Shown: piece by piece, positions 35,250-46,484 of the stretch | Position numbering within the stretch: the first letter of the stretch is position 1 | Layout of the letters: each line of letters begins with the position of its first letter | From: Achromobacter sp. B7 | GTDB lineage: Bacteria > Pseudomonadota > Gammaproteobacteria > Burkholderiales > Burkholderiaceae_B | Assembly: GCF_003600685.1 (NCBI RefSeq) | Contig: NZ_CP032084.1 | Location: forward strand, 1,550,001-1,614,000 | Length of the DNA stretch: 64,000 nt | Direction of reading: 5' to 3' | The notes under the pieces: generated by a model | What the model was told of the DNA's origin: nothing | Database searches by the model: none | What the model saw: only the letters and a program-made list of their open reading frames with translations | Translations under genes and position numbers: made by a program

Positions 35250-37103
35250 GTGACAACGAATACAGCAATGCAGGACGACAATCCCCGTTCGGATGACGCC
35301 GTTTCCAACGGTCAGCCGGACGCCTCCGCCGCGCGCGAACCCTCTGCTGAAGGCGATGCCGGCGCGCGTGGGCGCGGTCGCAAGCTGAGGACGCCGTTCC
35401 GCCGTCGCCGTGGCGACGCCGCCGCAGAGCAGGCACCCGCTGAGGGCCAGTCCGTTGCGGCCGCGGCACCGGTTGAGTCGGCTGACTCCCGGGGTGGTGA
35501 GCAGGAAGCGGAGCAAGCGTTGTCGTATCTCGACAACACCGATCGCATGGAACAGCGCCTGGGCAAGTACCTGAACAGCGATTCGGTCATGCCCAAGCTG
35601 CACAAGGTGCTGGCGGACGCCGGCATCGGCTCGCGCCGCGAGATGGAAGAGTTGATCGTTGCCGGTCGCGTGTCCGTCAATGGCGAGCCGGCCCATATCG
35701 GCCAACGCGTTGCGCCCAACGATCAGGTCCGCGTGAACGGCAAACCGATCATGCGCACGAATACGAAAAAGCCGCCGCGCGTAATTCTGTATCACAAGCC
35801 GGCTGGCGAAATCGTCAGCCATGACGATCCGGCCGGCCGCGCCAGCGTGTTTGCACGCTTGCCCAAGCTGCGCACGGGCAAGTGGCTGTCGGTCGGGCGT
35901 CTTGACCTGAACACGGAAGGTCTGCTGATCTTCACGACGTCGGGCGACATGGCCAACCGAATCATGCATCCGCGCTATGGCACGGAACGCGAGTACGCGG
36001 TCCGCGTGCTGGGCGAGATGGACGAAGCGCAGCGCCAGTCGCTGGTGGACGGCATCGAACTTGAAGACGGCGTGGCCGCGTTCGGCGCGCTGGATTACCT
36101 GGGTGGCGACGGCAGCAACCGCTGGTATCGCGTGACCTTGCAGGAAGGGCGCAACCGCGAAGTCCGCCGCATGTTCGAAGCGGTAGGTGTGACGGTCAGC
36201 CGCCTGATCCGCACTCGCTTCGGTGACGTGGTCCTGCCGCGCACATTGCGTCGTGGTCGCTGGGAAGAATTGGATGGTTCGCTGGTTACCGCGCTGATGG
36301 TCCAGCTGGGCCTGTTGCGCGATGACGACGAATCCGGCGGCAACCGTCGCCGTTCGAAGCAGCCCGTGTCGCATGACAGCGCGCTGCCTCCCGGCTTCGG
36401 CACGATGGATCGCAATGGTATGAACGGCGCCCGAATCGGTCGTCGCGGCAAACTGCAAGGCGGCCGGCTGGGTAGCGCGGGTCAAACCGCCGCATGCCCG
36501 TCCGATCCCTTTGGCACCGGATTGATGATTGCCGGTGGCTATGCCAACGGTCATCCGCTGGCCTCGGAAGGGCCGGGCGGCAACCGCAAGGGCGGCAAAC
36601 CCGGCGGCGAGCGTTCGGCCGCAGCTGGTGGCGGCCGTCCTGGCGGCAAGCAAGGCGGCAAGCCGGGCGGAAAACCCGGCGGCAAGCCGCGAGGCCCGCG
36701 CGGTCCGCGCGCGGCGGCGGCAGATGGTCAACGCGGCAACGTGGCTTCGGCTGATGTCGGGGCCGGCAACGTGGCCGAAGCGCCCGTGGGCGGTGGCCGC
36801 AAACCTTCGGGCGGCAAGCCCGGTGGCAAGCCGGCGGGCGCGCGTGGCGCCAATGGTGGGCGTAGCGGTAACGGCAAGCCTGCCGGCGCCGGCGGCCGTG
36901 GCGGCAATAAGGCGGAAGGTTCGCGCAATGCCGGCGGCTCGGCTGCGAACAAGGGTCCGGGGGCGGGCGGCAAGCCGCGCGCTCCACGCAGTGCTTCCTC
37001 TGCCTCGTCGGGCCCGCGCGGCGACGATTGGCAGCCGCGAGGCGCCTCGGCGCATGAATCGCGGTTGGGTGTGATGGGTGGACGAGGCCGTCAGGGCCGC
37101 TGA
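35250..37103 (+). CDS. rluB: 23S rRNA pseudouridine(2605) synthase RluB with long G/K/P tail
   Basis: A 617-residue protein. The S4 RNA-binding domain (about 114-168; [20 protein letters not shown]) is followed by the RsuA-type synthase domain with catalytic Asp219 in [11 protein letters not shown]. The N-terminal 100 residues and C-terminal 250 or so are low complexity; the tail is rich in Gly, Lys, Arg and Pro, with GGKP repeats at about 465-480. E. coli RluB is about 290 residues, also with a basic tail, so this tail is much extended. The start GTG at 35250 has GGAG (35238-35241); a TTG at 35229 would overlap the scpB stop. Confidence 0.9.
   Translation: MTTNTAMQDDNPRSDDAVSNGQPDASAAREPSAEGDAGARGRGRKLRTPFRRRRGDAAAEQAPAEGQSVAAAAPVESADSRGGEQEAEQALSYLDNTDRMEQRLGKYLNSDSVMPKLHKVLADAGIGSRREMEELIVAGRVSVNGEPAHIGQRVAPNDQVRVNGKPIMRTNTKKPPRVILYHKPAGEIVSHDDPAGRASVFARLPKLRTGKWLSVGRLDLNTEGLLIFTTSGDMANRIMHPRYGTEREYAVRVLGEMDEAQRQSLVDGIELEDGVAAFGALDYLGGDGSNRWYRVTLQEGRNREVRRMFEAVGVTVSRLIRTRFGDVVLPRTLRRGRWEELDGSLVTALMVQLGLLRDDDESGGNRRRSKQPVSHDSALPPGFGTMDRNGMNGARIGRRGKLQGGRLGSAGQTAACPSDPFGTGLMIAGGYANGHPLASEGPGGNRKGGKPGGERSAAAGGGRPGGKQGGKPGGKPGGKPRGPRGPRAAAADGQRGNVASADVGAGNVAEAPVGGGRKPSGGKPGGKPAGARGANGGRSGNGKPAGAGGRGGNKAEGSRNAGGSAANKGPGAGGKPRAPRSASSASSGPRGDDWQPRGASAHESRLGVMGGRGRQGR
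36642..36689 (+). repeat. In-frame 12-bp tandem array in the rluB tail
   Basis: Four units of GGCGGCAAGCCG type starting at 36642, 36654, 36666 and 36678, encoding [12 protein letters not shown] and GGKP. Confidence 0.85.
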
Positions 37104-37113
37104 TCCGCTTGCT

Positions 37114-37136
37114 GGCGGCGCGTTTGGCGCGCCGCC
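37114..37136. other. GC-rich hairpin after rluB
   Basis: GGCGGCGCG (37114-37122) and CGCGCCGCC (37128-37136) form a 9-bp stem with a 5-nt loop, 10 bp after rluB. There is no T tract; it may be a factor-assisted terminator or an RNA-stabilising end. Confidence 0.5.
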
Positions 37137-37198
37137 GACCCCGATATGTCCCGTATAAGCGTAAGCCCGTGACGAATCAGGCGTTTTTCCGGTTTATC

Positions 37199-37207
37199 TG
37201 GTAAAAT
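37199..37207 (+). promoter_or_regulatory. Candidate extended -10 promoter for rimP-nusA-infB
   Basis: TGGTAAAAT, that is TG-n-TAAAAT, in the 595-bp rluB-rimP gap. No good -35 is visible. It would give a leader of nearly 500 nt containing the 12-bp array and the attenuator-like hairpin. The 290 bp between the array and the hairpin hold no recognisable ORF. Confidence 0.45.
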
Positions 37208-37289
37208 CAATGGTTTTCATGGCTTCGCGTCATTGCCCTTTGCCGGGCGATGGGGTCGAGATGCCGCTTTGGCAGGCTTGGTTGTTGCC

Positions 37290-37373
37290 AATGCTGGGGT
37301 CAAAGCCGGAGTCAACGCCGGGGTCGCGGCTGGTATGAATGCTGGTATGAGTACCGGTTCGAATGCTGGTATG
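37290..37373. repeat. 12-bp tandem array (7 units) in the rimP leader
   Basis: Units begin at 37290 and repeat every 12 bp to 37373; examples are AATGCTGGGGTC and AATGCTGGTATG (twice exact). The forward frame would read NAGV/NAGM repeats (within 37233-37424), but there is no ribosome site and I take it as non-coding. Confidence 0.85.
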
Positions 37374-37664
37374 ACTGCCAGGTGTTATAGCCGGCAGCCG
37401 GCAGCAGTTTGCATTAGCAATTGAAGCGCAGCGGGTTTGCAATAGCTGCGGTTCTCAGCGGTTGTTGAATACGAAGTTGTTCAATAGCAGTTTGGCATCG
37501 GATATGCGCCAAGTGCCGCCGGACCCGAGGTTTCAATATCGGGTTGTGGGGCAGGCAGGGTCGGAATGACCCGTGGTGCATCAATTTAGGTCGCAATATA
37601 GGGCGCTGCCCAGCATTGCTCCTTACGTGCAGTAGGGAAGCGGCTGGGCTCTGCGCAATATCGG

Positions 37665-37692
37665 TGGGCTGGGCGTGCAGCCCATTTTTTTT
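37665..37692 (+). terminator. Attenuator-like intrinsic terminator directly before rimP
   Basis: TGGGCTG (37665-37671) and CAGCCCA (37678-37684) flank GGCGTG and are followed by eight T residues; the rimP ATG is only 6 nt after the last T. Its place inside an operon leader, and not after a gene, suggests regulated termination or ribosome-site occlusion. Enterobacterial rimP-nusA-infB operons are known to have a rimP leader attenuator. Confidence 0.7.
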
Positions 37693-37698
37693 GAGTAT

Positions 37699-38202
37699 AT
37701 GGCTGATTTATTCGCATTGACCGAAGAGGCTCTGGCCGGCATGGACGTCGAACTCGTGGACGTCGAGCGTGCCGCCCTGGGCCTTTTGCGCGTAACGATC
37801 GATCGGGTCGGCGGTGTGCGCATCGAAGACTGTGAACAGGTTTCCCGCCAGTTGTCGCGGGTGTTCGAAGTCGAAAACGTCGACTACAAACGACTGGAAG
37901 TCGGTTCGCCGGGCATTGACCGCCCGTTGCGCAACGAAGCCGAATTCCGCCGGTTTGCAGGCGAGCGCATCGAAATCAAGCTGCGTGAGGCATTAGACGG
38001 ACGTAAGGTTTTCTCCGGCACGTTGACCGTGCCCGAAGACGACGCCGCCGCCTCGGAAGCCGACGCTGGGATGCACAAGACCGTCTTCGGTCTCGAATTT
38101 GAGGCAAAAAAGAACGAAATCCAGGTGTTGAATTTCACGGTCGAAGATATCGAACGTGCAAAACTGGATCCCGTTCTGGATTTCAAGGGCAAAAAGCGAT
38201 GA
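37699..38202 (+). CDS. rimP: Ribosome maturation factor RimP
   Basis: A 167-residue 30S assembly factor. Family sequence: [40 protein letters not shown] and [21 protein letters not shown]. The ATG at 37699 follows the attenuator T tract with almost no Shine-Dalgarno (only GAG); a GTG at 37675 lies within the hairpin and is unlikely. It overlaps nusA by 4 bp. Confidence 0.96.
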   Translation: MADLFALTEEALAGMDVELVDVERAALGLLRVTIDRVGGVRIEDCEQVSRQLSRVFEVENVDYKRLEVGSPGIDRPLRNEAEFRRFAGERIEIKLREALDGRKVFSGTLTVPEDDAAASEADAGMHKTVFGLEFEAKKNEIQVLNFTVEDIERAKLDPVLDFKGKKR

Positions 38203-39677
38203 GTCGCGAAATTCTTCTGTTGGTCGATGCCTTGGCGCGTGAAAAGAACGTCACGCGTGACGTCGTGTTCGGTGCGCTGGAAAGCGCGCTGGCCTCGGCC
38301 ATGAAAAAGCGCTTCAAGGATGATGCGGACATTCGTGTCGCCATCGATAGGGAAACCGGCGATCACGAGGGCTTCCGCCGCTGGCTGGTGGTGCCCGACG
38401 AAGCGGGCCTGCAAGAGCCCGACAAGCAGGAAATGCTGTCGGACGCGCAAGAAATCGTTCCTGATATTCAGGAAGGCGAATACATCGAAGAGCCGCTTGA
38501 GCCCATCGAATTCGGCCGTATCGGCGCGCAGGCGGCCAAGCAGGCCATCTTGCAAAAGATCCGGGACGCTGAACGCGAACAGGTGCTGAACGACTTCCTG
38601 GACCGTGGCGAAACCATTGTGTCCGGCACGATCAAGCGCATGGACAAGGGCGACGCCATTGTCGAAACCGGCAAGATCGAAGCGCGCCTGCCGCGTTCCG
38701 AAATGATCCCGAAGGAAAATCTCCGGGTTGCCGACCGCGTCCGCGCCTACGTGTTGCGTGTTGACCACGCCGCGCGTGGTCAGCAGGTGATCCTGTCGCG
38801 CACCTCGCCCGAGTTCATTCGCCAGCTGTTCGAGAACGAAGTGCCCGAAATCGAACAGGGTCTGCTCGAGATCAAGGCTGCCGCTCGCGACGCGGGTGTG
38901 CGTGCCAAGATCGCCGTGGTGGCATACGATAAGCGTATCGACCCGATCGGCACCTGCGTCGGCATGCGCGGTTCGCGCGTCACCGCGGTTCGTAACGAGC
39001 TGGGTGGTGAACAGGTCGACATCGTGTTGTGGTCTGAAGACCCCGCGCAGTTTGTCATTGGCGCCTTGGCGCCGGCCAACGTCGAATCGATCGTCGTTGA
39101 TGAAGACAAGCATGCGATGGACGTCGTGGTTGACGAAGAAAACCTGCCCAAGGCCATCGGCGCCAAGGGTCAGAACGTGCGCCTGGCGTCCGAGCTGACG
39201 GGCTGGCAGATCAACATCATGACGCCGGAAGAAAGCCTGAATCGCCAGGAAGTCGAGCGTTCGGGTCTGCGCACCACGTTCATGAGCAAGTTGGACGTTG
39301 ATGAGGAAGTCGCCGACATCCTGATCGACGAAGGTTTTACCGGTATCGAGGAAATCGCTTACGTACCCATGCAGGAACTGCTGGAAATCGAAGCGTTTGA
39401 CGAAGACACCATCAATGAATTGCGCGCCCGTGCCCGCAATGCGCTGCTGACTGAGGCAATTGCCCAGGAAGAGCGTCTTGAGACCGCACAGGATTTGCTT
39501 GAACTCGAAGGCATGACGCAAGAACTGGCTGCAAAGCTGGCCGAGCGTCAAGTGCATACGCGTGATGATCTGGCCGAATTGGCAACGGACGAACTGGCGG
39601 AAATCGCCGGCTTGACCGAGCAGGAAGCCAGCGACCTCATCATGCGTGCCCGTGCCCATTGGTTCGACGAAGAATAA
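38199..39677 (+). CDS. nusA: Transcription termination/antitermination protein NusA
   Basis: A 492-residue RNA polymerase-binding factor: N-terminal domain ([20 protein letters not shown]), S1 domain about 135-200, two KH domains ([40 protein letters not shown]) and two C-terminal acidic helix-hairpin repeats as in E. coli. It starts ATGA on the rimP stop. NusA feedback on the leader of its own operon is known in E. coli. Confidence 0.98.
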   Translation: MSREILLLVDALAREKNVTRDVVFGALESALASAMKKRFKDDADIRVAIDRETGDHEGFRRWLVVPDEAGLQEPDKQEMLSDAQEIVPDIQEGEYIEEPLEPIEFGRIGAQAAKQAILQKIRDAEREQVLNDFLDRGETIVSGTIKRMDKGDAIVETGKIEARLPRSEMIPKENLRVADRVRAYVLRVDHAARGQQVILSRTSPEFIRQLFENEVPEIEQGLLEIKAAARDAGVRAKIAVVAYDKRIDPIGTCVGMRGSRVTAVRNELGGEQVDIVLWSEDPAQFVIGALAPANVESIVVDEDKHAMDVVVDEENLPKAIGAKGQNVRLASELTGWQINIMTPEESLNRQEVERSGLRTTFMSKLDVDEEVADILIDEGFTGIEEIAYVPMQELLEIEAFDEDTINELRARARNALLTEAIAQEERLETAQDLLELEGMTQELAAKLAERQVHTRDDLAELATDELAEIAGLTEQEASDLIMRARAHWFDEE

Positions 39678-39772
39678 CCAAAAGGACACGGGTCTGCGGT
39701 GGGTAGTGCTGGATTCATCCACCGCAAGTTCACGTTGTTTGTAATAGCTGCATATAGGGAAGAGAGAGCCTA

Positions 39773-42700
39773 ATGTCGAGTAACACCGTCGCCCAGTTCG
39801 CTACCGAGCTGAAAATGCCTGCCAATGTGCTGCTGGATCAGCTGCGCTCGGCTGGTGTTGACCTCAAATCGGTTGACGATTCCGTCACCGACAGCGACAA
39901 GGCGAAATTGCTCGAATCGCTGCGTCGCGCCCATGGCGCGACCGAAGGCAAGAAGATCACCTTGACGCGCCGCCAGACGTCCGAGATCCGGCAGGCTGAT
40001 GCCACCGGCCGCTCGCGCACGATTCAGGTCGAAGTGCGCAAGAAGCGCGTGTTCGTCAAGCGTGATCCCTCCGAAATCGCCCTTGAGCAAGCCGCGTCCG
40101 CGCGTGCCGAAGATGAAGTTGCGATCGAAGAAGAGCAGCAGGTGTCCGCGCCGGCTGCACCCGAGGCTCCTGCCGTGGTCGAGCCCCGCGAGACCACTGC
40201 CGACAAGGCCGAGGCTTCGGCCCCTGCCGCGGCACAAGAGCCCGTTGCTGTAGAAGCGCCCGCGCCGGTTGAAGCGCCCGCGCCTGTTGAACCCGTCGCG
40301 GCCGAAGTGCCCGCCCCCGTCGAGGCGCAAGCCGCCGAAGTCCAGGCCCAGCCTGAACCCGAACCGACGCCGGCGCCTGCTCCTGCCGAGCCCGTGGCCG
40401 AAGAGGCCAAGCCCGAAGTTAAGACTGAATCCACCGAGCCCAAGGCTGAAGAAGCCAAGCCGGAACCCGTTGTGCTAGCCAATAAGTCCGATACACCTTC
40501 CCCCGAGGCCACTGCGCCGATCGCCCAGGCGCAGCCTGCCGCGAAGTCCGAACCCGTGAAAACCGCCGCGCCCGCGCCGGCCGCGCCCCCCGTCAAGGTG
40601 GGCAACCGTGCCGACAACCGCCGCGCCGGCCCGCCCCTTGCTGCGTCCGCTACGTCGGGTGGCCGCGATGAGGCGCGCCGTGCCGCCGAGGCCGAAGCCG
40701 CCGCGCTGCGCGAGATGCTGAATCGTCCGCGCAAGGTGCTGCGTGCTCCTGAACCGGAGGCCCCCGCTGCCGCCGCTGCCGCGCCGATTTCCGGCACGCT
40801 GCACAAGCCGGCCGGCAAGCCGGGTGCCACGCCTGGCGCCAAGAAGGACGCCAAGCCCGCCGCTCCTGGCGCGAAAAAGACCATCAAGACCGCCGAAGTT
40901 GCTTCGACCTGGTCGGATGACGCCTCGCGCAAGAAGCCCGCCGACAAGCCGGCCGCCCCGGCCAGCCGTGATGGCTGGCGTGCAGGTGGCAAGGGTGGTG
41001 GCAAGGGCGGCGGCCGTGGTGGCCGCAACCAGCAGAACGACCGCCGCAACGAGCCCGCACCGCAGGAATTCATTGCACGCGAAGTTCACGTGCCGGAAAC
41101 CATCAGCGTGGCCGACCTGGCTCACAAGATGTCCGTGAAGGCCGCCGAAGTCATCAAGCATCTGATGAAGCTGGGCCAGATGGTCACCATCAACCAGGTG
41201 CTGGACCAGGAAACGGCCATGATCGTGGTCGAGGAACTGGGCCACGTGGCCATCGCCGCCAAGCTGGACGATCCGGAAGCATTCCTGGACGAATCCGCCA
41301 CGGTGTCCGAAGCCGAACAACTGCCGCGCGCTCCGGTCGTGACCGTCATGGGCCACGTCGACCACGGCAAGACCTCGCTGCTGGATCACATCCGCCGCGC
41401 CAAGGTTGCCGCGGGCGAAGCCGGCGGCATTACGCAACACATTGGCGCCTACCACGTTCAAACCGAACGCGGCATGGTGACCTTCCTTGACACCCCGGGC
41501 CACGAGGCGTTCACCGCCATGCGTGCCCGCGGCGCCAAGGCGACCGACATCGTGATTCTGGTGGTTGCCGCCGACGACGGCGTGATGCCGCAAACGCGTG
41601 AAGCCATCCACCACGCCAAGGCCGCGGGCGTGCCCATGGTTGTGGCCGTGACCAAGATCGACAAGCCGTCGGCCAACCCGGAACGCGTCAAGCAGGAACT
41701 GGTTGCCGAACAGGTCGTGCCGGAAGAATACGGTGGTGACGTGCCCTTCGTGGGCGTGTCGGCCAAGACCGGCGAAGGCATTGACGATCTGCTGGAAAAC
41801 CTCCTGCTGCAAGCCGAAGTGCTGGAATTGAAGGCTCCGGAAGACGCACCCGCCAAGGGTCTGGTCATCGAAGCCCGTCTGGACAAGGGCCGTGGCCCGG
41901 TCGCGACGATCCTGGTGCAAAGCGGCACGCTCAAGCGCGGCGACGTCGTGCTGGCCGGCGCAAGCTTTGGCCGCGTGCGCGCCATGCTGGACGAAAACGG
42001 CAAGCCGATCCAATCGGCGGGCCCGTCCATCCCGGTGGAAATTCAGGGTCTGACCGAAGTTCCCGCCGCCGGCGACGAACTGATGGCGCTGTCCGACGAA
42101 CGCAAGGCGCGCGAAATCGCGCTGTTCCGCCAAGGCAAGTTCCGCGACGTCAAGCTGGCACGCCAACAGGCCGCCAAGCTGGAATCGATGTTCGACAACC
42201 TGGGCGAGGGCACGCAAACGCTTACCCTTATCGTCAAGACCGACGTGCAGGGTTCGCAGGAAGCGCTGGTTCAGTCGCTGGTCAAGCTGTCGACCGACGA
42301 AGTCCGTGTGCAAGTGGTGCACGCGGCCGTGGGCGGCATCTCGGAAACCGACATCAACCTGGCTATTGCCTCGAACGCGGTCGTGATCGGCTTTAACGTG
42401 CGTGCGGAAGCAAGCGCCAAGAAGCTGGCCGAGAACAACGGCATCGACGTGCGCTACTACAACATCATCTATGACGCCGTGGATGAAGTTAAGGCGGCCA
42501 TGTCGGGCATGTTGGCGCCCGAGAAGAAGGAAGAAATCATCGGCCTGGTCGAGATCCGTGAGGTCTACAGCATCTCGCGCCTTGGCAACATCGCTGGTTG
42601 TATGGTGCTTGACGGCATCGTCCGCCGCGATTCCCAGGTACGCCTGCTGCGCAACAACGTGGTTCACTGGACGGGGCATCTTGAATCGCTGCGCCGCTTC

Positions 42701-42826
42701 AAGGACGACGTCAAGGAAGTCAAGTCGGGCTTCGATTGCGGTCTTACGCTGCGCGGCAACAACGACATCCAGGTGGGTGACCAGCTGGAAGTCTTTGAAA
42801 TCAAGGAAATCGCGCGTACGCTGTAA
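39773..42826 (+). CDS. infB: Translation initiation factor IF-2
   Basis: A 1017-residue IF-2. IF2_N and IF2-associated domains are at the N terminus (about 1-100), then a long A/P/E-rich linker with EAPAPV repeats, a second IF2_N (about 430-490), and the GTPase core: GHVDHGKTS near 526, DTPGHEAF, and TKID, followed by domains II-IV. It is long compared with E. coli (890) because of the linker. AGGGAAGAGAG upstream (39756-39766) gives a good ribosome site. The nusA-infB gap is 95 bp. Confidence 0.98.
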   Translation: MSSNTVAQFATELKMPANVLLDQLRSAGVDLKSVDDSVTDSDKAKLLESLRRAHGATEGKKITLTRRQTSEIRQADATGRSRTIQVEVRKKRVFVKRDPSEIALEQAASARAEDEVAIEEEQQVSAPAAPEAPAVVEPRETTADKAEASAPAAAQEPVAVEAPAPVEAPAPVEPVAAEVPAPVEAQAAEVQAQPEPEPTPAPAPAEPVAEEAKPEVKTESTEPKAEEAKPEPVVLANKSDTPSPEATAPIAQAQPAAKSEPVKTAAPAPAAPPVKVGNRADNRRAGPPLAASATSGGRDEARRAAEAEAAALREMLNRPRKVLRAPEPEAPAAAAAAPISGTLHKPAGKPGATPGAKKDAKPAAPGAKKTIKTAEVASTWSDDASRKKPADKPAAPASRDGWRAGGKGGGKGGGRGGRNQQNDRRNEPAPQEFIAREVHVPETISVADLAHKMSVKAAEVIKHLMKLGQMVTINQVLDQETAMIVVEELGHVAIAAKLDDPEAFLDESATVSEAEQLPRAPVVTVMGHVDHGKTSLLDHIRRAKVAAGEAGGITQHIGAYHVQTERGMVTFLDTPGHEAFTAMRARGAKATDIVILVVAADDGVMPQTREAIHHAKAAGVPMVVAVTKIDKPSANPERVKQELVAEQVVPEEYGGDVPFVGVSAKTGEGIDDLLENLLLQAEVLELKAPEDAPAKGLVIEARLDKGRGPVATILVQSGTLKRGDVVLAGASFGRVRAMLDENGKPIQSAGPSIPVEIQGLTEVPAAGDELMALSDERKAREIALFRQGKFRDVKLARQQAAKLESMFDNLGEGTQTLTLIVKTDVQGSQEALVQSLVKLSTDEVRVQVVHAAVGGISETDINLAIASNAVVIGFNVRAEASAKKLAENNGIDVRYYNIIYDAVDEVKAAMSGMLAPEKKEEIIGLVEIREVYSISRLGNIAGCMVLDGIVRRDSQVRLLRNNVVHWTGHLESLRRFKDDVKEVKSGFDCGLTLRGNNDIQVGDQLEVFEIKEIARTL

Positions 42827-42849
42827 AGCGTCGCGAGGCATTATTGCTA

Positions 42850-43251
42850 ATGAGCCGTCACAAGTCCAAAGCCATCCCCGGCCGCAATTTGCGGCTGGCC
42901 GACCAGATCCAGAAGGATCTGGCCGAGATCATCCAGCGCGAGATCGATATGTCTCGCGCCGGGCTGATCACGCTCTCTGGTGTGGAATTGTCGACCGACT
43001 ACGCGCATGCCAAGGTGTGGTTCACGGTTTTGGGCGCCGAGCCCGAAGCCGCCACCGCCTTGCTGAACGAAAAAGCCGGTTGGCTGCATTCCCAGCTTTA
43101 CAAGCTGCTGCACATTCACACTGTCCCCACTTTGCGCTTCTTCCACGACGAGCAGATTGCCCGTGGCATCGAAATGTCGATCCTCATCGACCGCGCAAAC
43201 CGGCCCGGCCCGCACTCGGGCGTGCCTGACGAACCTGAAGACCAGTCCTGA
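42850..43251 (+). CDS. rbfA: 30S ribosome-binding factor RbfA
   Basis: A 133-residue KH-fold cold-shock/assembly factor binding 16S helix 1. Typical sequence is [20 protein letters not shown] and [21 protein letters not shown] at 42850; a TTG at 42844 is in frame but unlikely. It lies in its usual place between infB and truB. Confidence 0.96.
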   Translation: MSRHKSKAIPGRNLRLADQIQKDLAEIIQREIDMSRAGLITLSGVELSTDYAHAKVWFTVLGAEPEAATALLNEKAGWLHSQLYKLLHIHTVPTLRFFHDEQIARGIEMSILIDRANRPGPHSGVPDEPEDQS

Positions 43252-43289
43252 TCGGGCTGTCGTCACTGCTTTTCAACCGGATTCCGACG

Positions 43290-44042
43290 ATGGCTAAACG
43301 ACGCGGGCTTTTGCTCGACGGTGTGCTGTTGCTCGACAAACCCGTAGGTTTGTCGAGCAACCACGCCTTGCAACGCGCCAAGCGTTCCATGGACGCGGCG
43401 AAAGCCGGTCATACGGGCACGCTGGATCCCTTCGCCACCGGCTTGCTGGTGTGCTGCATGGGACGCGCAACCAAGATTTCCGGCGCGATGCTTAACGCTG
43501 ACAAGGCGTATCGCGCTACGCTGCAATTTGGCAGCGAAACCGATTCTGGCGACCTGACCGGCAATGTCGTGTCCACCGCCGAACCGGGCTTTACCGTTGA
43601 CGAACAGGCGCTGCGCGACGCGCTGTCACGTTTCTCGGGCACGATCGAGCAGATTCCGCCGATGTACTCCGCGCTTAAGCGCGATGGCAAACCGCTGTAC
43701 GAGTACGCGCGCGCCGGCATCGAGCTGGAACGGGCCCCGCGCCAGATCACGATTCACCGCATCGAGCTGTTGTCCCTTTCGGGAACGCAGGCAGAGATCG
43801 ATGTGGCTTGCAGTAAAGGCACATACATCCGAACACTGGCCCAGGACATCGGGCGCGTGCTGGGCTGTTTCGCCCACCTGACGGCGCTGCGGCGCACGCA
43901 TGTCGGGCCATTTTCTCTGGAACGCGCCGTTGAGCTGGAAGCCTTGCAGGCCATGCCAGACCCCAAGCAGGCATTGCTTGCACTGAACGAATTGCCGGAG
44001 GGCTTGCTGCCCTCCACCCTGACCTTAAAGGACTCGCTATGA
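43290..44042 (+). CDS. truB: tRNA pseudouridine(55) synthase TruB
   Basis: A 250-residue enzyme making pseudouridine 55 in the T loop. Catalytic aspartate in [16 protein letters not shown]; further motifs [11 protein letters not shown] and [15 protein letters not shown]. At 250 residues it is shorter than E. coli TruB (314), with a reduced C-terminal PUA part. It overlaps typA by 4 bp. Confidence 0.96.
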   Translation: MAKRRGLLLDGVLLLDKPVGLSSNHALQRAKRSMDAAKAGHTGTLDPFATGLLVCCMGRATKISGAMLNADKAYRATLQFGSETDSGDLTGNVVSTAEPGFTVDEQALRDALSRFSGTIEQIPPMYSALKRDGKPLYEYARAGIELERAPRQITIHRIELLSLSGTQAEIDVACSKGTYIRTLAQDIGRVLGCFAHLTALRRTHVGPFSLERAVELEALQAMPDPKQALLALNELPEGLLPSTLTLKDSL

Positions 44043-45862
44043 CTCGCGCCTTGCGCAACGTCGCCATCATCGCCCACGTGGACCACGGTAAAACAACCCT
44101 GGTCGACCAGCTGCTGCGCCAATCCGGCACCTTCCGCGAAAACCAGGCGCTGACCGAACGGGTCATGGACTCGAACGACCTGGAAAAAGAACGCGGCATC
44201 ACGATTCTGGCCAAGAACTGTGCCGTTGAATACGAAGGCACGCACATCAACATCGTCGACACCCCGGGCCACGCTGACTTCGGTGGCGAAGTCGAACGCG
44301 TGCTGTCCATGGTTGACGGCGTGCTGCTGCTGGTTGACGCCGTTGAAGGCCCGATGCCGCAGACCATTTTCGTGACCCGCAAGGCGCTGGCCCTGGGCCT
44401 GAAGCCGATCGTGGTCGTCAACAAAGTTGACCGCCCGGGCGCCCGTACCGACTTCGTCATCAACGCCACGTTCGACCTGTTCGACAAGCTGGGCGCGACG
44501 GAAGAACAGCTGGACTTCCCGGTGGTGTACGCCTCGGGCTTGTCCGGCTACGCCGGCCTGACCCCGGACGTGCGCGAAGGCAACATGCGCCCGTTGTTCG
44601 AAGCCATTTTGCAGCACGTGCCGCAGCGTGACGACGATCCCAACGGCCCGCTGCAGATGCAAATCATCTCGCTGGACTACAACAGTTACGTCGGCAAGAT
44701 CGGCGTGGGCCGCATCAACCGTGGTCGCATGCGCCCCGGCATGGAAGTGGCTTACAAGTTTGGTCCCGACGGCCAAGGCGGCAAGGGCCGCATCAACCAG
44801 GTCCAGAAGTTCCATGGCCTGGAGCGCGTTGTGGTTGAAGAAGCCGAAGCCGGCGACATCGTGCTGATCAACGGCATCGAAGAACTGGGCATTGGTTGCA
44901 CCGTGACCGACGTGATCACGCAGGAAGCCCTGCCGATGCTGCGCATCGACGAGCCGACGCTGACCATGAACTTCATGGTTAATACGTCGCCGCTGGCCGG
45001 CCGCGAAGGCAAGTTCGTGACCAGCCGCCAAGTGCGCGACCGCCTGGACCGCGAACTGAAGTCCAACGTGGCGCTGCGTGTGCGCGACACGGGCGACGAC
45101 ACGGTGTTTGAAGTGTCGGGCCGTGGCGAACTGCACCTGACGATTCTGCTGGAAACGATGCGTCGCGAAGGCTACGAGCTGGCCGTGTCGCGTCCGCGCG
45201 TGGTGTTCAAGGACATCGACGGCGTGAAGTGCGAGCCGTTCGAATCGTTGACCATCGACGTTGAAGATGCCCACCAGGGTGGCGTCATGGAAGAGCTGGG
45301 CCGCCGCAAGGGCGACCTGCAGGACATGCAGCCGGACGGCCGTGGCCGTACGCGTCTGGAATACCTGATCCCGGCCCGTGGCCTGATCGGCTTCCAGAAC
45401 GAATTCCTGACGCTGACGCGCGGCACGGGTTTGATGAGCCACATCTTCCACGAATACGCCCCGGTCAAGGAAGGTTCGATCGGCGAGCGTCGCAACGGCG
45501 TGCTGATCAGCCAGGACCAAGGCGATGCCGTGGCCTACGCGCTGTGGAAGCTGCAGGATCGCGGCCGCATGTTCGTGAGCCCGGGTGATGCGCTGTATGA
45601 AGGCATGATCATCGGCATTCACAGCCGTGACAACGACCTGGTCGTGAACCCGATCAAGGGCAAGCAGCTGACCAACGTGCGCGCCTCGGGTACCGACGAA
45701 GCCGTGCGCCTGGTGCCGCCGATTCAGATGTCCCTGGAATACGCCGTGGAATTCATCGACGACGACGAGCTCGTTGAAATCACGCCGAAGTCGATCCGTC
45801 TGCGCAAGCGCCATCTGCTGGAAAACGAACGCAAGCGCGCCGCGCGCGAAGCCTCGGTCTAA
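44039..45862 (+). CDS. typA: Translational GTPase TypA/BipA
   Basis: A 607-residue ribosome-binding GTPase involved in 50S assembly and stress. G1 [17 protein letters not shown]3 [17 protein letters not shown]4 NKVDRPGAR; then EF-G-like domains III and V and the BipA-specific C-terminal domain. Starts ATGA on the truB stop and ends the operon at a strong terminator. Confidence 0.98.
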   Translation: MTRALRNVAIIAHVDHGKTTLVDQLLRQSGTFRENQALTERVMDSNDLEKERGITILAKNCAVEYEGTHINIVDTPGHADFGGEVERVLSMVDGVLLLVDAVEGPMPQTIFVTRKALALGLKPIVVVNKVDRPGARTDFVINATFDLFDKLGATEEQLDFPVVYASGLSGYAGLTPDVREGNMRPLFEAILQHVPQRDDDPNGPLQMQIISLDYNSYVGKIGVGRINRGRMRPGMEVAYKFGPDGQGGKGRINQVQKFHGLERVVVEEAEAGDIVLINGIEELGIGCTVTDVITQEALPMLRIDEPTLTMNFMVNTSPLAGREGKFVTSRQVRDRLDRELKSNVALRVRDTGDDTVFEVSGRGELHLTILLETMRREGYELAVSRPRVVFKDIDGVKCEPFESLTIDVEDAHQGGVMEELGRRKGDLQDMQPDGRGRTRLEYLIPARGLIGFQNEFLTLTRGTGLMSHIFHEYAPVKEGSIGERRNGVLISQDQGDAVAYALWKLQDRGRMFVSPGDALYEGMIIGIHSRDNDLVVNPIKGKQLTNVRASGTDEAVRLVPPIQMSLEYAVEFIDDDELVEITPKSIRLRKRHLLENERKRAAREASV

Positions 45863-45903
45863 GGCGAGCCCCCGGGGATATTCCTCCCTGGCGGTTCGGC
45901 AGC

Positions 45904-45939
45904 AAAAAGCCGCGCACCTGTTGGTGCGCGGCTTTTTTT
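45904..45939 (+). terminator. Rho-independent terminator after typA
   Basis: AAAAAGCCGCGCACC and GGTGCGCGGCTTTTTTT with a TGTT loop, 41 bp after typA. Confidence 0.93.
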
Positions 45940-45979
45940 CATGCGTGCGTCGGCCCGCTGCGGGGCCGCCGCCGGAGGA

Positions 45980-46378
45980 CTACACCCCGCTTTGCTGATG
46001 CCGGTATTCCTGCGTGGCGCCGCCGTATCCATAGGCTGCTGCCCGCGCGTCGATCACGTGCACGTACGAGCATTCGTGCAGCTCGCCCAATATCTGCTGG
46101 AAGGACGCATAGATCTCTTTGATATAGCGTGCCTTTTCGGCCTTGGTGTTGGTTTCGTCCGTGACGCTGATGTCCAGGTGGAAGGCGTTCTTGCCCAGTT
46201 CCGATAGCGGCTTGCCGCCGATGAACCAGAGATCGTGCGGAATGTGCTGCAACGTAATGGCGATGACAGGCAGCTTCTTGCCCAGCACGGACTGTGTCAG
46301 TCCGGCCACCGAGTCGACCACGCGACGATTGATGGCGGGGTCCGATTGACCGGAAATGTGTACGACGATATGGGGCAT
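45980..46378 (-). CDS. Tautomerase family protein
   Basis: A 132-residue member of the 4-oxalocrotonate tautomerase superfamily. After Met removal Pro1 (MPHIVVHISG) would be the catalytic base, and the fused double beta-alpha-beta length fits the long-chain tautomerases. The start is fixed by the proline; the frame continues upstream to 46666 into the divergent LysR gene and is not real. It is divergent from a LysR regulator, which probably controls it. The substrate is unknown. Confidence 0.85.
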   Translation of the reverse strand: MPHIVVHISGQSDPAINRRVVDSVAGLTQSVLGKKLPVIAITLQHIPHDLWFIGGKPLSELGKNAFHLDISVTDETNTKAEKARYIKEIYASFQQILGELHECSYVHVIDARAAAYGYGGATQEYRHQQSGV

Positions 46379-46456
46379 GACTGGCTCCTGTGTGTGAGGG
46401 TACAAGGCCAGTGTAGGGAAGCGTTTGACATCGGAAAAGCGGGAAATTACGATTCC

Positions 46457-46479
46457 ATCCATCGACTTATCCGTTGGAT
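46457..46479. promoter_or_regulatory. Candidate LysR operator between tautomerase and LysR genes
   Basis: ATCCA (46457-46461), 13 bp, TGGAT (46475-46479), an inverted repeat ending 5 bp before the LysR start codon. Position fits autoregulation, but the half-site is short. Confidence 0.3.
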
Positions 46480-46484
46480 ACGCT

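Noticed and set aside
35049-37055. A 668-codon minus-strand open frame opposite rluB
   Set aside because: An antisense shadow caused by high third-position GC and repeats. The plus strand has clear RluB motifs.
37233-37424. A 63-codon frame with NAGV/NAGM repeats before rimP
   Set aside because: It is generated by the 12-bp array; no ribosome site. Treated as leader sequence.
40475-42841. A 788-codon minus-strand open frame opposite infB
   Set aside because: The plus strand encodes an unmistakable IF-2; the minus frame is histidine/arginine-rich GC shadow.
43754-45814. A 686-codon minus-strand open frame opposite typA
   Set aside because: A shadow of typA; no domains visible and composition is abnormal.
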